45,693 nucleotides of DNA from Nocardioides alcanivorans (lineage in GTDB: Bacteria; Actinomycetota; Actinomycetes; Propionibacteriales; Nocardioidaceae): contig NZ_JAKGRW010000043.1 of the NCBI RefSeq assembly GCF_021555175.1, forward strand, positions 15,001-60,693, given 5' to 3'. Shown piece after piece: positions 19,120-28,640 of the stretch. The notes beneath the pieces were generated by a model that did no database searches, was not told the origin of the DNA, and worked only from the letters and a program-made list of their open reading frames with translations. Positions within the stretch are counted from its first letter, which is position 1. Every line of letters begins with the position of its first letter. The position numbers and the translations under genes are program-made.

Positions 19120-20403
19120 TCGGCCGCGGGGCCGTCGTCGGGCTTCTCGCCGTCGAGGAGCTGGCGCAGGGCGGCGTCGAAGTCCTCGTCGGAGATCTCG
19201 CTGGGCAGCTCCTGACCCTCACGGAAGCCGAGCGGGTCGTCGAGGTCGGCCGCGGTGGGCAGCAGGTCGGGGTGCAACCACACCGTGTCGCGGGCCTCCA
19301 CACCCTGGCGGGACCGCAACGAGCCCCACAGCGTGGCGGCGTCGCGGAGCCGTCGCGGGCGCAGCTCCAGGCCGACCAGGGCCGAGAACGTCTCCTCGGC
19401 GGGTCCGCCGGCAGCGCGGCGGCGACGTACGGCCTCCTGCAGCTTGGTGGCGCTGGGCATCCGCTCGGCGGCGGCCTGACTGACCACCTCGTCGACCCAG
19501 CCCTCGACAAGGGCGAGCGTGGTCTCCAGCTGTTGCAGCGCGGCCTCCTGAGCGGGGGTGCGCTTGGGCTCGAAGAGGCCTCCGGCGAGGGCGTCCTGGA
19601 GGGCCTGTGGGTCGGCCGGATTGATCGACGAGAGCTGCTCCTCGATGCCGGCGGTGTCGATGCTGATGCCGGCGCCGTAGCTGGCCACGGCCGACATCAG
19701 GTGCTCACGCAGCCACGGCACGTGGGCGAAGAGACGCTGGTGGGCCGCCTCGCGCAGGGCGAGGTGGAGCAGCACGTCGTCGTAGGAGACGTCGAGGCCG
19801 TCGGCAAAGGCACGTACGTTGGTGGGCACCAGCGCGGCGCGGCCGTCGGGGCCGAGGGGAAGGCCGATGTCGGAGGCGGTCAGCACTTCGCTGGCCAGTC
19901 CGCCGAGGGCCTGACCGACCTGCTGGCCGAACATCGCACCGCCCAACTGGGAGAGCATGCCGATGAGCGGTCCGGCCATGGCCTTGGCCTCCTCGGGCAT
20001 CGCCTGCCCCATGGCGCCGACGACGTGTTCGGCCACCGGCTCCACGAGCACCTGCCAGCGCTCCTTCGTGGACTCCAGCCACTCCGCGCGGCTCCAGGCC
20101 GCGGTGCTGGTGACCCCGGAGTCGAACTCGGTGACCTCATCGAGCCAGAGATCGGCGAGGTGCACGGCGTCGGCCACCTGGCTGGTGTCGCGCTCGGAGG
20201 GGAGGGATCCTTCTGCTGGGCGATGACCTGGCGGGCCAGGTCACCGGCCATCGTCCAGTTCACGGCGCCGTCGTGTGGCGCCATCATCTGCTGCATCTGG
20301 CGCATGATTGCGTTGAGGTCCGGCATCTGGCCGCCCCCGAAGAGCCCCTCGAAGGGGTGCCCCGGAACGGGTTCTCCGGCTGGTCGCCCGGCTTGTCGTC
20401 CAT
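19116..20403 (-). CDS. DUF2342 zincin-like metalloprotease family protein (two single-base frame breaks)
   Basis: Spread over three frames, this is one protein of 429 aa once a single G is restored in each of two plus-strand runs (20199-20202 and 20354-20357). It would start MDDKPGDQPENPF at ATG 20403 and run into FEGLFGGGQMPDLNAIM, then VADAVHLADLWLDEV, to the stop at 19116. The family mark LHLALREAAHQRLF is clear. Members are called zincin-like hydrolases or F420-associated proteins, but the reaction is not established. Both breaks are short homopolymer losses and look technical. It forms an operon with the Nudix gene downstream and is divergent from moaE. Confidence 0.88.
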
Positions 20404-20496
20404 GCTCCAAAGTTACTCGCTGCGGACAACCGCTGCCGAGCCCGGATCGCTGATGGATGGGCCGGGGAGGCCGCGGCGGGCAGTAGGGTCTGCGGC

Positions 20497-20928
20497 ATGG
20501 CCATCCCTGAGTCCCGCGTGCGGCATGCCGCGATCAGTGAGGCACCCCTCTCCGTCGACGAGGTGCTGGGTGCGCTCGACGACCCGACCTCGGGGGGACT
20601 GGTGCTCTTCGTGGGTCGGGTCCGCGACCACGACAACGGCTCCGGAGTGACCGGTCTGGAGTACGCCGCCCATCCCAGCGCCTCCGACAAGCTTGCGGAG
20701 GTGTGCGCCTCCGTCGCCGAGGAGTACGACGTGCAGGTCGCCGCGGTGCACCGGGTCGGCAGTCTCGCCATCGGGGACGCCGCCGTCCTCGTCGCCACGT
20801 GCTCGGCCCACCGTGGGTCGTCCTTCGATGCCTCGCGTGCCCTCATCGATCGTCTGAAGGCCGAGGTGCCGATCTGGAAGCACCAGCTCTTCACCGACGG
20901 CACCGAGGAGTGGGTCGGGGCGCCCTGA
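20497..20928 (+). CDS. moaE: Molybdopterin synthase catalytic subunit MoaE
   Basis: A 143-aa MoaE: SGGLVLFVGRVRDHDNG, then a central AVHRVGSLAIGD block and the C-terminal catalytic stretch VPIWKHQLFTDG. It transfers sulfur with MoaD to make molybdopterin from precursor Z. No moaD is next to it. ATG 20497 has little leader, and TAGGGT 7 nt upstream could be a -10 box, so leaderless translation is possible. Confidence 0.93.
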   Translation: MAIPESRVRHAAISEAPLSVDEVLGALDDPTSGGLVLFVGRVRDHDNGSGVTGLEYAAHPSASDKLAEVCASVAEEYDVQVAAVHRVGSLAIGDAAVLVATCSAHRGSSFDASRALIDRLKAEVPIWKHQLFTDGTEEWVGAP

Positions 20929-20993
20929 GCGTTCGGGCGTCCGTGGGTGTGTCCGACCCGGATGGGTGGGTGTCGGGTGGCACCCTTGGTTCC

Positions 20994-21254
20994 GTGGAGA
21001 TCCTCTGGTGGCTGGCCCCGTCCGTCGTGGTGACGGTGCTCGCCATGGTCTGGGTGGGATGGCTGGGTCGCGACGGCCGCGGCGAGGTGGATCGTGACGT
21101 GGCTGCTGAGCGAATGGCGAAGGCGTTGCGCGCCGAGCACCAGGGTCTCCGGCAGGCGTCGCCGCGGCTCAACCGGCGTCCCGACCGCAGCAGCGGCGTC
21201 GCTGCGCGAGCGCCTCGGGCGAACGCGTCGGGTGAGGAACGGCGTACCGCCTGA
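20994..21254 (+). CDS. Small single-span membrane protein
   Basis: An 86-aa protein from GTG 20994, starting MEILWWLAPSVVVTVLAMVW. One N-terminal membrane helix (about residues 3-24) is followed by a basic, Ala/Arg-rich tail that is probably cytoplasmic. The family is not recognised. It lies between moaE and the YlbL-type protease gene, both on the same strand. The start is chosen because the helix begins there; the longer frame upstream overlaps moaE. Confidence 0.65.
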   Translation: MEILWWLAPSVVVTVLAMVWVGWLGRDGRGEVDRDVAAERMAKALRAEHQGLRQASPRLNRRPDRSSGVAARAPRANASGEERRTA

Positions 21255-21298
21255 CGGGTGGTGGGTGGGCTCTTGTCCCACAATGAGAGGCTTTCGTC

Positions 21299-22350
21299 AT
21301 GAGTCGGCGAACTCTTGCCACGGTGATTGCGGTGCCCCTGATGGTGGGGTTGTGGCTGGGGGCTGCGCTCGTACCGGTGCCCTACGTCACGAGCAGGCCG
21401 GGCATCACGGTCGATGTGCTCGCGGAGAACGGGGGCACGGAGATCATCCAGGTCGACGGGCACCGCACCTACTACGACGGTGGAGAGTTGCGGATGACCA
21501 CCGTCGCCTCCGACCGTGCCGAGGACCGGGTGAGCATCTTCTCGGCACTGAGGGCCTGGATCTCCGACGACGAGTCGGTGCAGCCGCACGACGTGGTCTA
21601 CAGCGATGGCGAGACCAATGAGGACAACAAGATCCGCTCCCACCTCGACATGACGACGTCGCAGGACGTGGCCCTGGCCGTGGCGCTGACCGAGCTCGGC
21701 TACGACCTGAAGACCGCCGTGAAGGTGGCCGGACTGACACCGGGCTCGCCTTCCGAGGGTGTGCTGGAGGAAGGCGACCGGATCCTCAAGGTCGACGACG
21801 TGGCCATCGACGGCGTCCAGACCCTCCTCGACGTGCTCGGCAAGGCCGAGGTGGGCACCCCGCTGGAGATCCGGGTCAGCCGAGGGGCGAGAAGGTCGAC
21901 CTCGAGGTGACGCCGACGAAGGACCCCGACTCGGACCGCGCGGTCATCGGCATCTATCCCGGCACCAGTTACGTCTTCCCGTTCCAGGTCAGCATCGGGA
22001 TCGACCCCAACATCGGCGGCCCGAGCGCCGGGCTGATGTTCTCGCTGGCCATCTATGACACGCTCACGCCCGGCCCGTTGACCGGGGAACGGTCGGTCGC
22101 CGGCACGGGCACCATCGACGCCGATGGCAACGTCGGTTCGATCGGTGGCATCCAGCAGAAGATCGCCGGTGCGCGTGACGCGGGATCCGAGCTCTTCCTC
22201 GTCCCGGCCGACAACTGTGCCGATGCCGAGGGTGCGCCGAACGGCAGCATGCGGCTGGCGAAGGTGTCCACCTTCGAGGATGCCCGGGCAGCGATCGAGA
22301 CATTTGCCGCTGACAAGAATGCCAAGCTGCCGACGTGCAGCGGGAAGTGA
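21299..22350 (+). CDS. YlbL-type PDZ plus Lon-protease-domain membrane protein (one lost G)
   Basis: An N-terminal anchor (ATVIAVPLMVGLWLGAALV) is followed by a PDZ domain (VAGLTPGSPSEGVLEEGDRI) and an S16 Lon-type domain. The catalytic Ser is in GGPSAGLMF and the Lys in GGIQQKIAGA. The frame breaks at 21884-21887, where GGGG should be GGGGG. With one G restored the reading runs RVSRGGEKVDLEVTPTKD and the protein is 350 aa, normal for the family. In mycobacteria (Rv3194c) it sits beside UPF0182, as here. It is expected to be an extracytoplasmic-facing serine protease. The frameshift is probably technical. Confidence 0.9.
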
Positions 22351-22354
22351 CGAC

Positions 22355-22944
22355 GTGACGGACGAGATGCAGGAGATGGACCTCCCCGAGCCGGGGAGGA
22401 CGCGATGGACCCGGCACTGGCGGCAGCCGTGCTGGAGGTGGAGAACTTCGTTGCGCAGGAGGGGTGGGACCGTCCTTCGCGGGTGTTCGCACTCGTGCCG
22501 ACCGCGACCCTGGTGGCGGCAGAGCCCGACCTGGCCCACGCGATGGGCCTTGACGAGGCCAGCGCCGAGGGATCCTTCACGCCCGTCGAGCAGGAACTCG
22601 ATGCCGACCGACCGGTCGAGGAGCAACTGGCCACCATGATGTGGCCCGACAGCGTCGCCGGTTGTGCCGTCACCGTCGAACGACTGGTGCTCCCGCCCAG
22701 CGCCGACGCCGGCATCCCCGATGACCCGATGGCTGCGCAGGAGTACGCCGCCGCCCACCCCGAGCGCCAGGAGGTGCGGATCGTTGCCGGTGTGACCCGG
22801 GAACGGGCGACCTACTGTGCGCTCCGCTTGCGCGCACACGATGACGACCAATCGGTCGTCGGCAGCCTCGACCTGGTGCCTGAACTGCTGGAATTGCTGC
22901 ACGTCACCTTCGAGGGTGACGACGAGGAGGACCCCCGTCCATGA
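22355..22944 (+). CDS. PPA1309-family protein (start affected by a probable lost G)
   Basis: An uninterrupted frame from ATG 22405 gives 179 aa (MDPALAAAVLEVENFVAQEG), matching the PPA1309 family of actinobacterial proteins of unknown function. Upstream, GTG 22355 opens VTDEMQEMDLPEPG in another frame. Adding one G to the run 22393-22396 fuses the two into 196 aa with the bridge EPGEDAMDPAL, a plausible N terminus. The evidence for this break is weaker than for the others. The stop overlaps the UPF0182 start (ATGA), implying coupled translation. Confidence 0.8.
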
Positions 22945-25928
22945 GCAACTTGTTTGACGAGGAGCCGGAGCAGCCGGCGCGGCAGAAGCCGCCGCCGCGC
23001 CGCCCCAAGGCACTGTGGATCACGCTCGGCATCATGGTGGCGCTGTTCTTGGCGTTCACCGGTGTCACGGCGCTGTGGACCGAACGACTCTGGTTCGGAT
23101 CCGTGGGCTACGAGAGCGTCTTCACGACGCTGCTGCGCACCCGGATCATGCTCTTCTTGATCTTCGGCCTGCTGATGGCCGCGGTGATCGCGCTCAACCT
23201 GGCGTTGGCCTTCCGGTTCCGGCCGATGTTCCGGCCGGCGTCGCAGGAGCAGATCAACCTCGACCGCTACCGCCTGGCGATCACGCCCATCCGGGTGTGG
23301 TTGACCGTCGGCATCTCGTTGGTGATCGGTGCCTTCGCCGGCACCACCGCCTCCGGCCGCTGGCGTGACTACCAGCTGTGGCGCAACGGATCGGACTTCG
23401 GCACGAAGGACCCGTACTTCGACAGGGACATCGGCTTCTACATCTTCGACCTGCCGTGGTTCCACTTCATCGTGGACTTCACGATGGCGATGCTGCTGCT
23501 GTCGCTCATCGCGGCAGCCCTGGTGCACTACGTCTTCGGTGGTATCCGCCTGCAGTCGCGCGGTGACCGCCTCTCCGGGGCGGCCGCCGTACAGCTCTCG
23601 GTGCTGCTGGGCCTCTTCGTGCTGGTGAAGGCTGCCGACTACTGGCTCGACCGCTTCGACCTCATGAACGGTGGCGGTGGGCTGCACAGCGGCATGGGCT
23701 ACACCGACGACCACGCGGTGCTGCCAGCCAAGAACATCTTGATGTTCATCGCGATCATCTGCGCGGTGCTCTTCTTCGCCAACGTCGTACGCCGCACGTG
23801 GTTGCTGCCCGGCGTGGGCCTGAGCCTGCTCGTGCTCTCCTCGATCCTGCTCGGCCTGATCTGGCCGACGATCGTCCAGCAGTTCCAGGTCGACCCGTCG
23901 CAGGCGTCGAAGGAGGAGCCCTACCTGCAGAAGAACATCGATGCCACGCGGTTGGCCTATGACATCGAGGACGCCCTGATCGAGGACTACGCGGGCGACA
24001 CCTCGCTCAGCAAGGCGGAGCAGAACCAGGAGGTCACCAACGTCTCCGGTGTCCGCCTCGTCGACCCTGCCGTCGTCCGCGCCACCTTCGAACAGCGCCA
24101 GCAGGTGAAGGGCTACTACACGGTCCCGGACGTGCTCGACGTGGGCCGCTACGAGATCAACGGTCAGCAACGTGACGTGGTGATCGGCGTGCGCGAGCTC
24201 AACCAGGACGGCCTGCCCGACGGCAGCAAGAACTGGTCGAACCTCCACACCGTCTACACCCACGGCTACGGCGTCATCGCGGCCTACGGCAACCAGCAGG
24301 ATGCCGACGGCAACGACGCGGCCGGCACCGACAACCTCGCGTGGGCCGAGCAGAACCTTCCGCCCGAGGGTGACATCACCGACCTCTATGCCCCTGACGG
24401 CTACCGCGGACAGATCTACTTCGGTGAGAAGAGCCCCGAGTACTCGATCGTCGGCAAGGGGAAGGACGGCGACCGTGACGTGGAGCTCGACCTCCCCGAC
24501 GACACCGAGACCAGCAGCAGCGTGACCAACACCTACGCGGGTGAGTCCGGTGTGGGCGTAGGGAGCACGTGGCGCAAGCTCATGTATGCGTGGAAGTTCG
24601 GGGAGCCCAGCATCGTGCTCTCCAACCGGGTCAACGAGAACTCGAAGATCCTCTACGACCGCAACCCGCGGCAGATGGTCGAGAAGGTCGCACCGTGGCT
24701 CACGGTCGACTCAGACCCGTTCCCGGCGGTGGTCGACGGCAAGATCGTGTGGATCCTCGACGGCTTCACCACCAGCGACAAGTATCCCCAGGCGGAGCGG
24801 GGGTCCTTCGAGACGATGACCAACGACGCGCTCGGCACGAGCAACGAGTTCCAGACGCTGCCGACCGACGAGATCAACTACATCCGCAACGCGGTGAAGG
24901 CCACGGTCGACGCCTACGACGGCACCGTCACGCTCTACGAGTGGGACGAGGAGGACCCGCTCCTCAAGGCCTGGCGCAGTGTCTTCCCCGGCACGGTGAA
25001 GGACAAGGAAGACATCCCCGAGGGCGTCCTGGAGCACATGCGCTACCCCGAGGACCTCTTCAAGGTGCAGCGCTACCAGCTGGCGTCGTACCACGTGGAG
25101 GACGCGAAGGACTTCTACGAGGGCAATGCTCGCTGGGAGGTGCCGGAGGACCCGAACGTCAAGGGCACCTACCAGCCGCCGTACCGCCTGAGCGTGCGTA
25201 CGCCGAGCGGGGGAGCGGACCCGATCTACTCCCTGACCTCGGTCTACGTGCCCTACCAGCGTGAGAACCTGGCTGCGTTCGTCTCCGTGGACGCTGATGC
25301 GTCGCAGGACGACTACGGCACCTTCCGGGTGCTGCAACTGCCGGGCACGTCGCAGGTCGACGGGCCCGGTCAGATGGCCAACAAGTTCAACACCAACCAG
25401 GTCATCCAAACCACGTTGGAGCCGCTGACGCGCAACGACAACCTCCGGGTCATCAAGGGCAACCTGCTCACGCTGCCCGTCGGCGAGGGGCTGCTCTACG
25501 TGCAGCCCATCTATTCGGTGCAGCGCAACGTCAGTGCCGCCAACTTCCCGGTCCTGCAGTACGTGACGGTGGCCTTCGGCACCAAGTACGCCATCGGTAC
25601 GACGATCGCGGAGGCGGTCGCCGACGTCCTCGCCCTGGAGGACGGCGAGACCGGCGCGACCGACGAGGCGCCGCCTGCAACGGGCGACGACGAGGGCGAG
25701 GAGGGCACCACCGGCGAGAACCCGGAGACGGGCGAGCCGCTCAAGGGCTCGGTGGCTAACCGGATCCGGACGCTCCTCGAGCGAGCCGACACGAAGTTCA
25801 CCCAGGCCAACGAGGCGCTGCAGGCAGGCGACCTCGGCGCCTACGCCGACCGCACCAAGGAGGCCGAGGAGCTCGTCTCCCAGGCTCTCGAGTTGGCGAC
25901 CGACAAGAACTCGACGGCCACGGACTGA
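22941..25928 (+). CDS. UPF0182 family membrane protein
   Basis: A 995-aa protein with about seven hydrophobic segments in the first 310 residues (for example ALWITLGIMVALFLAFTGV). A large soluble, probably external domain follows. The C-terminal tail is acidic and low-complexity (ATGDDEGEEGTTGENPETGE), then a helical stretch. Size and layout match UPF0182, found in actinobacteria and cyanobacteria with unknown function. ATG 22941 overlaps the PPA1309 stop. A terminator follows. Confidence 0.95.
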   Translation: MSNLFDEEPEQPARQKPPPRRPKALWITLGIMVALFLAFTGVTALWTERLWFGSVGYESVFTTLLRTRIMLFLIFGLLMAAVIALNLALAFRFRPMFRPASQEQINLDRYRLAITPIRVWLTVGISLVIGAFAGTTASGRWRDYQLWRNGSDFGTKDPYFDRDIGFYIFDLPWFHFIVDFTMAMLLLSLIAAALVHYVFGGIRLQSRGDRLSGAAAVQLSVLLGLFVLVKAADYWLDRFDLMNGGGGLHSGMGYTDDHAVLPAKNILMFIAIICAVLFFANVVRRTWLLPGVGLSLLVLSSILLGLIWPTIVQQFQVDPSQASKEEPYLQKNIDATRLAYDIEDALIEDYAGDTSLSKAEQNQEVTNVSGVRLVDPAVVRATFEQRQQVKGYYTVPDVLDVGRYEINGQQRDVVIGVRELNQDGLPDGSKNWSNLHTVYTHGYGVIAAYGNQQDADGNDAAGTDNLAWAEQNLPPEGDITDLYAPDGYRGQIYFGEKSPEYSIVGKGKDGDRDVELDLPDDTETSSSVTNTYAGESGVGVGSTWRKLMYAWKFGEPSIVLSNRVNENSKILYDRNPRQMVEKVAPWLTVDSDPFPAVVDGKIVWILDGFTTSDKYPQAERGSFETMTNDALGTSNEFQTLPTDEINYIRNAVKATVDAYDGTVTLYEWDEEDPLLKAWRSVFPGTVKDKEDIPEGVLEHMRYPEDLFKVQRYQLASYHVEDAKDFYEGNARWEVPEDPNVKGTYQPPYRLSVRTPSGGADPIYSLTSVYVPYQRENLAAFVSVDADASQDDYGTFRVLQLPGTSQVDGPGQMANKFNTNQVIQTTLEPLTRNDNLRVIKGNLLTLPVGEGLLYVQPIYSVQRNVSAANFPVLQYVTVAFGTKYAIGTTIAEAVADVLALEDGETGATDEAPPATGDDEGEEGTTGENPETGEPLKGSVANRIRTLLERADTKFTQANEALQAGDLGAYADRTKEAEELVSQALELATDKNSTATD

Positions 25929-25938
25929 GCACTGATCG

Positions 25939-25983
25939 AGGGCGGGTGATCGGAGTCACTCCGGTCGCCCGCCTTTCGATTTG
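25939..25983 (+). terminator. Intrinsic terminator after UPF0182
   Basis: A long hairpin pairs GGCGGGTGATCGGAGT with ACTCCGGTCGCCCGCC, with one or two mismatches, and TTTCGATTT follows. It closes the ylbL-type/PPA1309/UPF0182 unit. Confidence 0.85.
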
Positions 25984-26021
25984 GGTTTTCGGCTCAACCC
26001 CCGTAATGTTCTGTTCACCGA

Positions 26022-26098
26022 CGCGGGGTGGAGCAGCTCGGTAGCTCGCTGGGCTCATAACCCAGAGGTCGCAGGTTCAAATCCTGCCCCCGCTACCA
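26022..26098 (+). tRNA. Initiator tRNA-fMet (CAU), encoded CCA
   Basis: A complete 77-nt cloverleaf. The anticodon loop CTCATAA is closed by CTGGG/CCCAG, giving the three G:C pairs typical of initiators. The T arm is GCAGG-TTCAAAT-CCTGC. Position 1 (C) faces U at 72, so the first acceptor pair is open, another initiator mark. CCA is encoded. It is the apparent integration site of the element that follows. Confidence 0.95.
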
Positions 26099-26100
26099 GA

Positions 26101-26140
26101 TCAGCCCGGGATTCAGTGCGAATCCCGGGCTGAAAGCATT
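26101..26140 (+). terminator. Hairpin after the tRNA gene
   Basis: A perfect inverted repeat (TCAGCCCGGGATT with AATCCCGGGCTGA, 26101-26133) follows the tRNA by 2 nt, with AAAGCATTT after it. It is a likely tRNA terminator. It sits inside or at the edge of the presumed attachment region, so it could have been brought in by the element. Confidence 0.75.
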
Positions 26141-26276
26141 TGAGAATTGATCACCCCTCCGGAAACCCTCCGTTTTGCCCCTCTTCTAGGCGCGTCGGTC
26201 GACAGGCCCTCCGGGTGGCCCCCGCACACTCCGGTTGCCACCGACCGTTGCGGGCCGCCCTGCGCACCTGATGTGC

Positions 26277-26507
26277 ATGAAGACCGACACGAACCCGCTG
26301 AGTGGACTCGATCCGCTCCTGAGCATCGACGAACTGTCCGAGTACCTCGGTGTCTCGATCAAGACGATCTACGAGTGGCGCCAGAACGGTCGCGGGCCCG
26401 TCGGGATCCGCATGGGTCGCCATCTGAAGTTCGCGGTGTCGGACGTGCGTGCTTGGTTAGACAACCGGCGCGAGTCCCAGCCCGGACGGCCGGTGGAGCG
26501 GGGGTGA
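26277..26507 (+). CDS. xis: Excisionase-like HTH protein
   Basis: A 76-aa protein with a MerR/AlpA-type winged helix: LSIDELSEYLGVSIKTIYEW, then GPVGIRMGRHLKFAVSDVRAWL. Such proteins bend DNA in excision or activate the integrase. It lies 6 nt before the integrase gene and is very likely cotranscribed with it. ATG 26277 is preferred over ATG 26271, which would add only two residues. Confidence 0.82.
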   Translation: MKTDTNPLSGLDPLLSIDELSEYLGVSIKTIYEWRQNGRGPVGIRMGRHLKFAVSDVRAWLDNRRESQPGRPVERG

Positions 26508-26513
26508 GGTCAC

Positions 26514-27710
26514 ATGGCTAGGCCCCGAACTCCCATCGGTACGTACGGCGACATTGAGTTCACCGCCCTGCCGAACGGCACCATCCGCGCTCGCACGCGA
26601 TTTCGTGACCATGACGGTCAAGTCCGCCGGGTCGAGGCGAGCGCCGCCACACGCAAGCTCGCCGAGCACCGGCTCAAGGAGAAGCTGACGCAACGCTCAG
26701 GATCCAGTCGTGGACTTGGCGAACTGACGCCCGACAGCTCCTTTGCTCGCTTGATCGAGGTCTGGCTCGGAGACCTGGACCTGGAAGGAAAGATCGCCCC
26801 CAGCACGAGAGCGCTCTACGAGCGCAACATGCGCCAGTTGGTGCTGCCCGCGTTTGAGCACTTCGCACTCCGTGAGATCACGGTCAGCCGTGTCGACCAG
26901 TTCATCAAAACTCTGGCGACGACCAAGAGCTACAGCACTGCAAAGCAGGCAAGGACCGTGCTGAGTCTCGCGCTCGGCTTGGCCGTGCGTTACGAAGCGA
27001 TGGTGAAGAACCCAGTGCGAGACACGGTCCGCCTCCGTAAGCCGCCGTCGCAGGCGATGGCATTGACTGTGGCCCAGGTAGAAGCCATCCGTGGCGCGGT
27101 GCGGGGATGGCGGCGGGGCTCGGGCGTCCCCGGTCCGCCCCCAGATGGACAGTTGGAGCGGATCATTGAGGTGATGCTCGGAACCTCGGCCCGGATCGGT
27201 GAAGTCCTCGCCATCCGCAAATGCGATGTTGACGTGACGGGCTCACCAGCCACAGTGCGAATATGCGGGACGATCGTGTCGCCCAAAGGCCGGGCAACGC
27301 ATCGACAGCCTCACCCCAAGACGATGAAGTCGATGCGCACGGTTTCCGTGCCCAGCTTCACTGCTGAGGTTCTCCGAGAGCGCCTGGTCAAGATCGCTTC
27401 GGAGGACCCTGAGCATCTGATCTTCTTCACACGCAATGGCACGCCGCTTACGACGAACAACGTGCGACGCAGGTTGAGAGCGGTCTTGTCGGGAGCGGGC
27501 ATCGAGGGCGTCACGCCACACTCGTTCCGTCGGACAGTCGCCACCATGCTCGACCGCGCGGGCGGGGCGGATCTCGCGTCCGAGATGCTCGGTCACACGT
27601 CGTCGGAGATCACCAAGGCGCACTACATCGAGCCTGACGAGAAGGTGAACCCGATAACTGCCGAGATCCTTGAGGCATTGGCTCCACGGGTGAGGGAGGC
27701 GGACCAGTGA
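26514..27710 (+). CDS. int: Tyrosine-family site-specific integrase
   Basis: A 398-aa phage-type integrase: N-terminal arm-binding part, SAM-like core from about 80, catalytic domain from about 185. Catalytic residues visible are R227 (ARIGEVLAIR), H336 and R339 (HSFRRT), H361 (LGHTS) and Y371 (AHYIEP). It lies 0.4 kb from the initiator tRNA gene and probably recombines at its 3' end. Its stop overlaps the toxin gene by 4 nt. Confidence 0.95.
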   Translation: MARPRTPIGTYGDIEFTALPNGTIRARTRFRDHDGQVRRVEASAATRKLAEHRLKEKLTQRSGSSRGLGELTPDSSFARLIEVWLGDLDLEGKIAPSTRALYERNMRQLVLPAFEHFALREITVSRVDQFIKTLATTKSYSTAKQARTVLSLALGLAVRYEAMVKNPVRDTVRLRKPPSQAMALTVAQVEAIRGAVRGWRRGSGVPGPPPDGQLERIIEVMLGTSARIGEVLAIRKCDVDVTGSPATVRICGTIVSPKGRATHRQPHPKTMKSMRTVSVPSFTAEVLRERLVKIASEDPEHLIFFTRNGTPLTTNNVRRRLRAVLSGAGIEGVTPHSFRRTVATMLDRAGGADLASEMLGHTSSEITKAHYIEPDEKVNPITAEILEALAPRVREADQ

Positions 27711-28117
27711 ATGACGACCGTCATACCCTTTCCCGTGTAGAAGGAAAAGGGTATCCTTGGGTTGTTGGCCTGGGGCTGATCGAGGACTGGCTCAAGGCGG
27801 CAGACGACGACACCTACGACCAGATCATCGCGGCGATCCGGATCCTGGCCACCGTTGGCCCGGGACTAGGAAGACCGCTGGTGGACACCATCGTGGGATC
27901 GCGACACAACAACATGAAGGAACTGCGGCCAGGTTCGTCAGGACGGAGCGAGGTGCGGATCTTGTTCGCCTTCGACCCGAAGCGGCACGCGATCATGCTC
28001 TTGGCTGGAGACAAGCAAGGGCGCTGGGACAAGTGGTACCGCAAGAACATCCCAGTCGCTGATGACCGGTACGACGCGCACCTGGCGCGAGTGAAGAAGC
28101 AGAAGGGCGGGAACTGA
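27707..28117 (+). CDS. higB: HigB/RelE-family toxin-like protein
   Basis: A 136-aa protein resembling phage-derived Gp49/HigB-like toxins, which cleave ribosome-bound mRNA. The segments DDDTYDQIIAAIRILATVGP, LGRPLVDTI, MKELRPG and VRILFAFDP are typical. GTG 27707 overlaps the integrase stop (GTGA), so toxin translation is coupled to the integrase. The antitoxin gene follows 1 nt later, the toxin-first order of HigBA systems. The first 25 or so residues are less typical and a later start cannot be excluded. Confidence 0.85.
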   Translation: MNDDRHTLSRVEGKGYPWVVGLGLIEDWLKAADDDTYDQIIAAIRILATVGPGLGRPLVDTIVGSRHNNMKELRPGSSGRSEVRILFAFDPKRHAIMLLAGDKQGRWDKWYRKNIPVADDRYDAHLARVKKQKGGN

Positions 28118-28118
28118 G

Positions 28119-28424
28119 ATGGGCAAGACGTTGGATGACCTGCTCGCAGAGCGGCCGGGCAACCCAGAGGTGCAGGAAGCCCACATGAAGCGGATGCTCG
28201 CCGAGGTCCGTGCCTACAAGCTCCGTGAGCTACGCGAGATGATGGCCCTCACTCAGACTGACGTCGCTGAGACGCTCTCGGTCAGCCAGAAACGAGTCTC
28301 GGAGATCGAGCGTGGCCAGGTCGACTTCACCAAGGTCGACACCCTGCGCCGCTACGCCGACGCACTCGGCGGCAGCCTCAAGGTGGAGGTCACCGTGGGG
28401 GATGAGACCTACCAGATCGCCTGA
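28119..28424 (+). CDS. higA: HigA-like antitoxin (XRE HTH)
   Basis: A 101-aa protein with a Cro/C1-type helix-turn-helix (MMALTQTDVAETLSVSQKRV) and a short C-terminal extension. Toxin-first pairs with XRE antitoxins are HigBA-like; the antitoxin would bind the toxin and repress the operon. It could stabilise the element, and because it shares a transcript with int it might also affect integration. Confidence 0.87.
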   Translation: MGKTLDDLLAERPGNPEVQEAHMKRMLAEVRAYKLRELREMMALTQTDVAETLSVSQKRVSEIERGQVDFTKVDTLRRYADALGGSLKVEVTVGDETYQIA

Positions 28425-28437
28425 CCCTCGCCCGCGC

Positions 28438-28640
28438 TCAGAGCGACAACTCTGAGCGCGGTTGCGGCCCCTGGCGTTGGCCCGTCTCGACGCTCTGGGT
28501 GAAGGACGCGCGTGAGCGTGCTGAACCAACCGGAACCCGCGGCTCATCAGGTTTGGGCGTCAGACGGGTCTTGGCCGTGGCCAACACCGGGGCACCTGGA
28601 GGTACGTCGAGAGGAATGTGGCGGGATCGCTGTTGCTTAA
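28438..28640 (-). pseudogene. 3' fragment of a conjugation-region gene split by IS1380-family insertion
   Basis: The minus strand encodes a 67-codon tail (QQRSRHIPLDVPPG to RSELSL, stop at 28438) that lacks a start of its own. Its other part lies beyond the insertion element (30339-31426). Removing the element plus one copy of CTTAA joins the two in frame. It now reads in from the element end and is probably not translated. Confidence 0.85.
28636..28640. repeat. Target-site duplication CTTAA, left copy
   Basis: CTTAA directly precedes the left inverted repeat; the same five bases follow the right inverted repeat at 30339-30343. A 4-5 bp duplication fits the IS1380 family. Confidence 0.85.

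Noticed and set aside
19116..20403. True pseudogene status for DUF2342
   Set aside because: Both breaks are single losses in short G runs, the remaining sequence is fully conserved in character, and the same error type recurs in unrelated genes.
21884..21910. Programmed ribosomal frameshift in the YlbL-type protease
   Set aside because: No slippery heptamer with a supporting structure was recognised, and homologues are single-frame as far as I know. A lost base explains it more simply.
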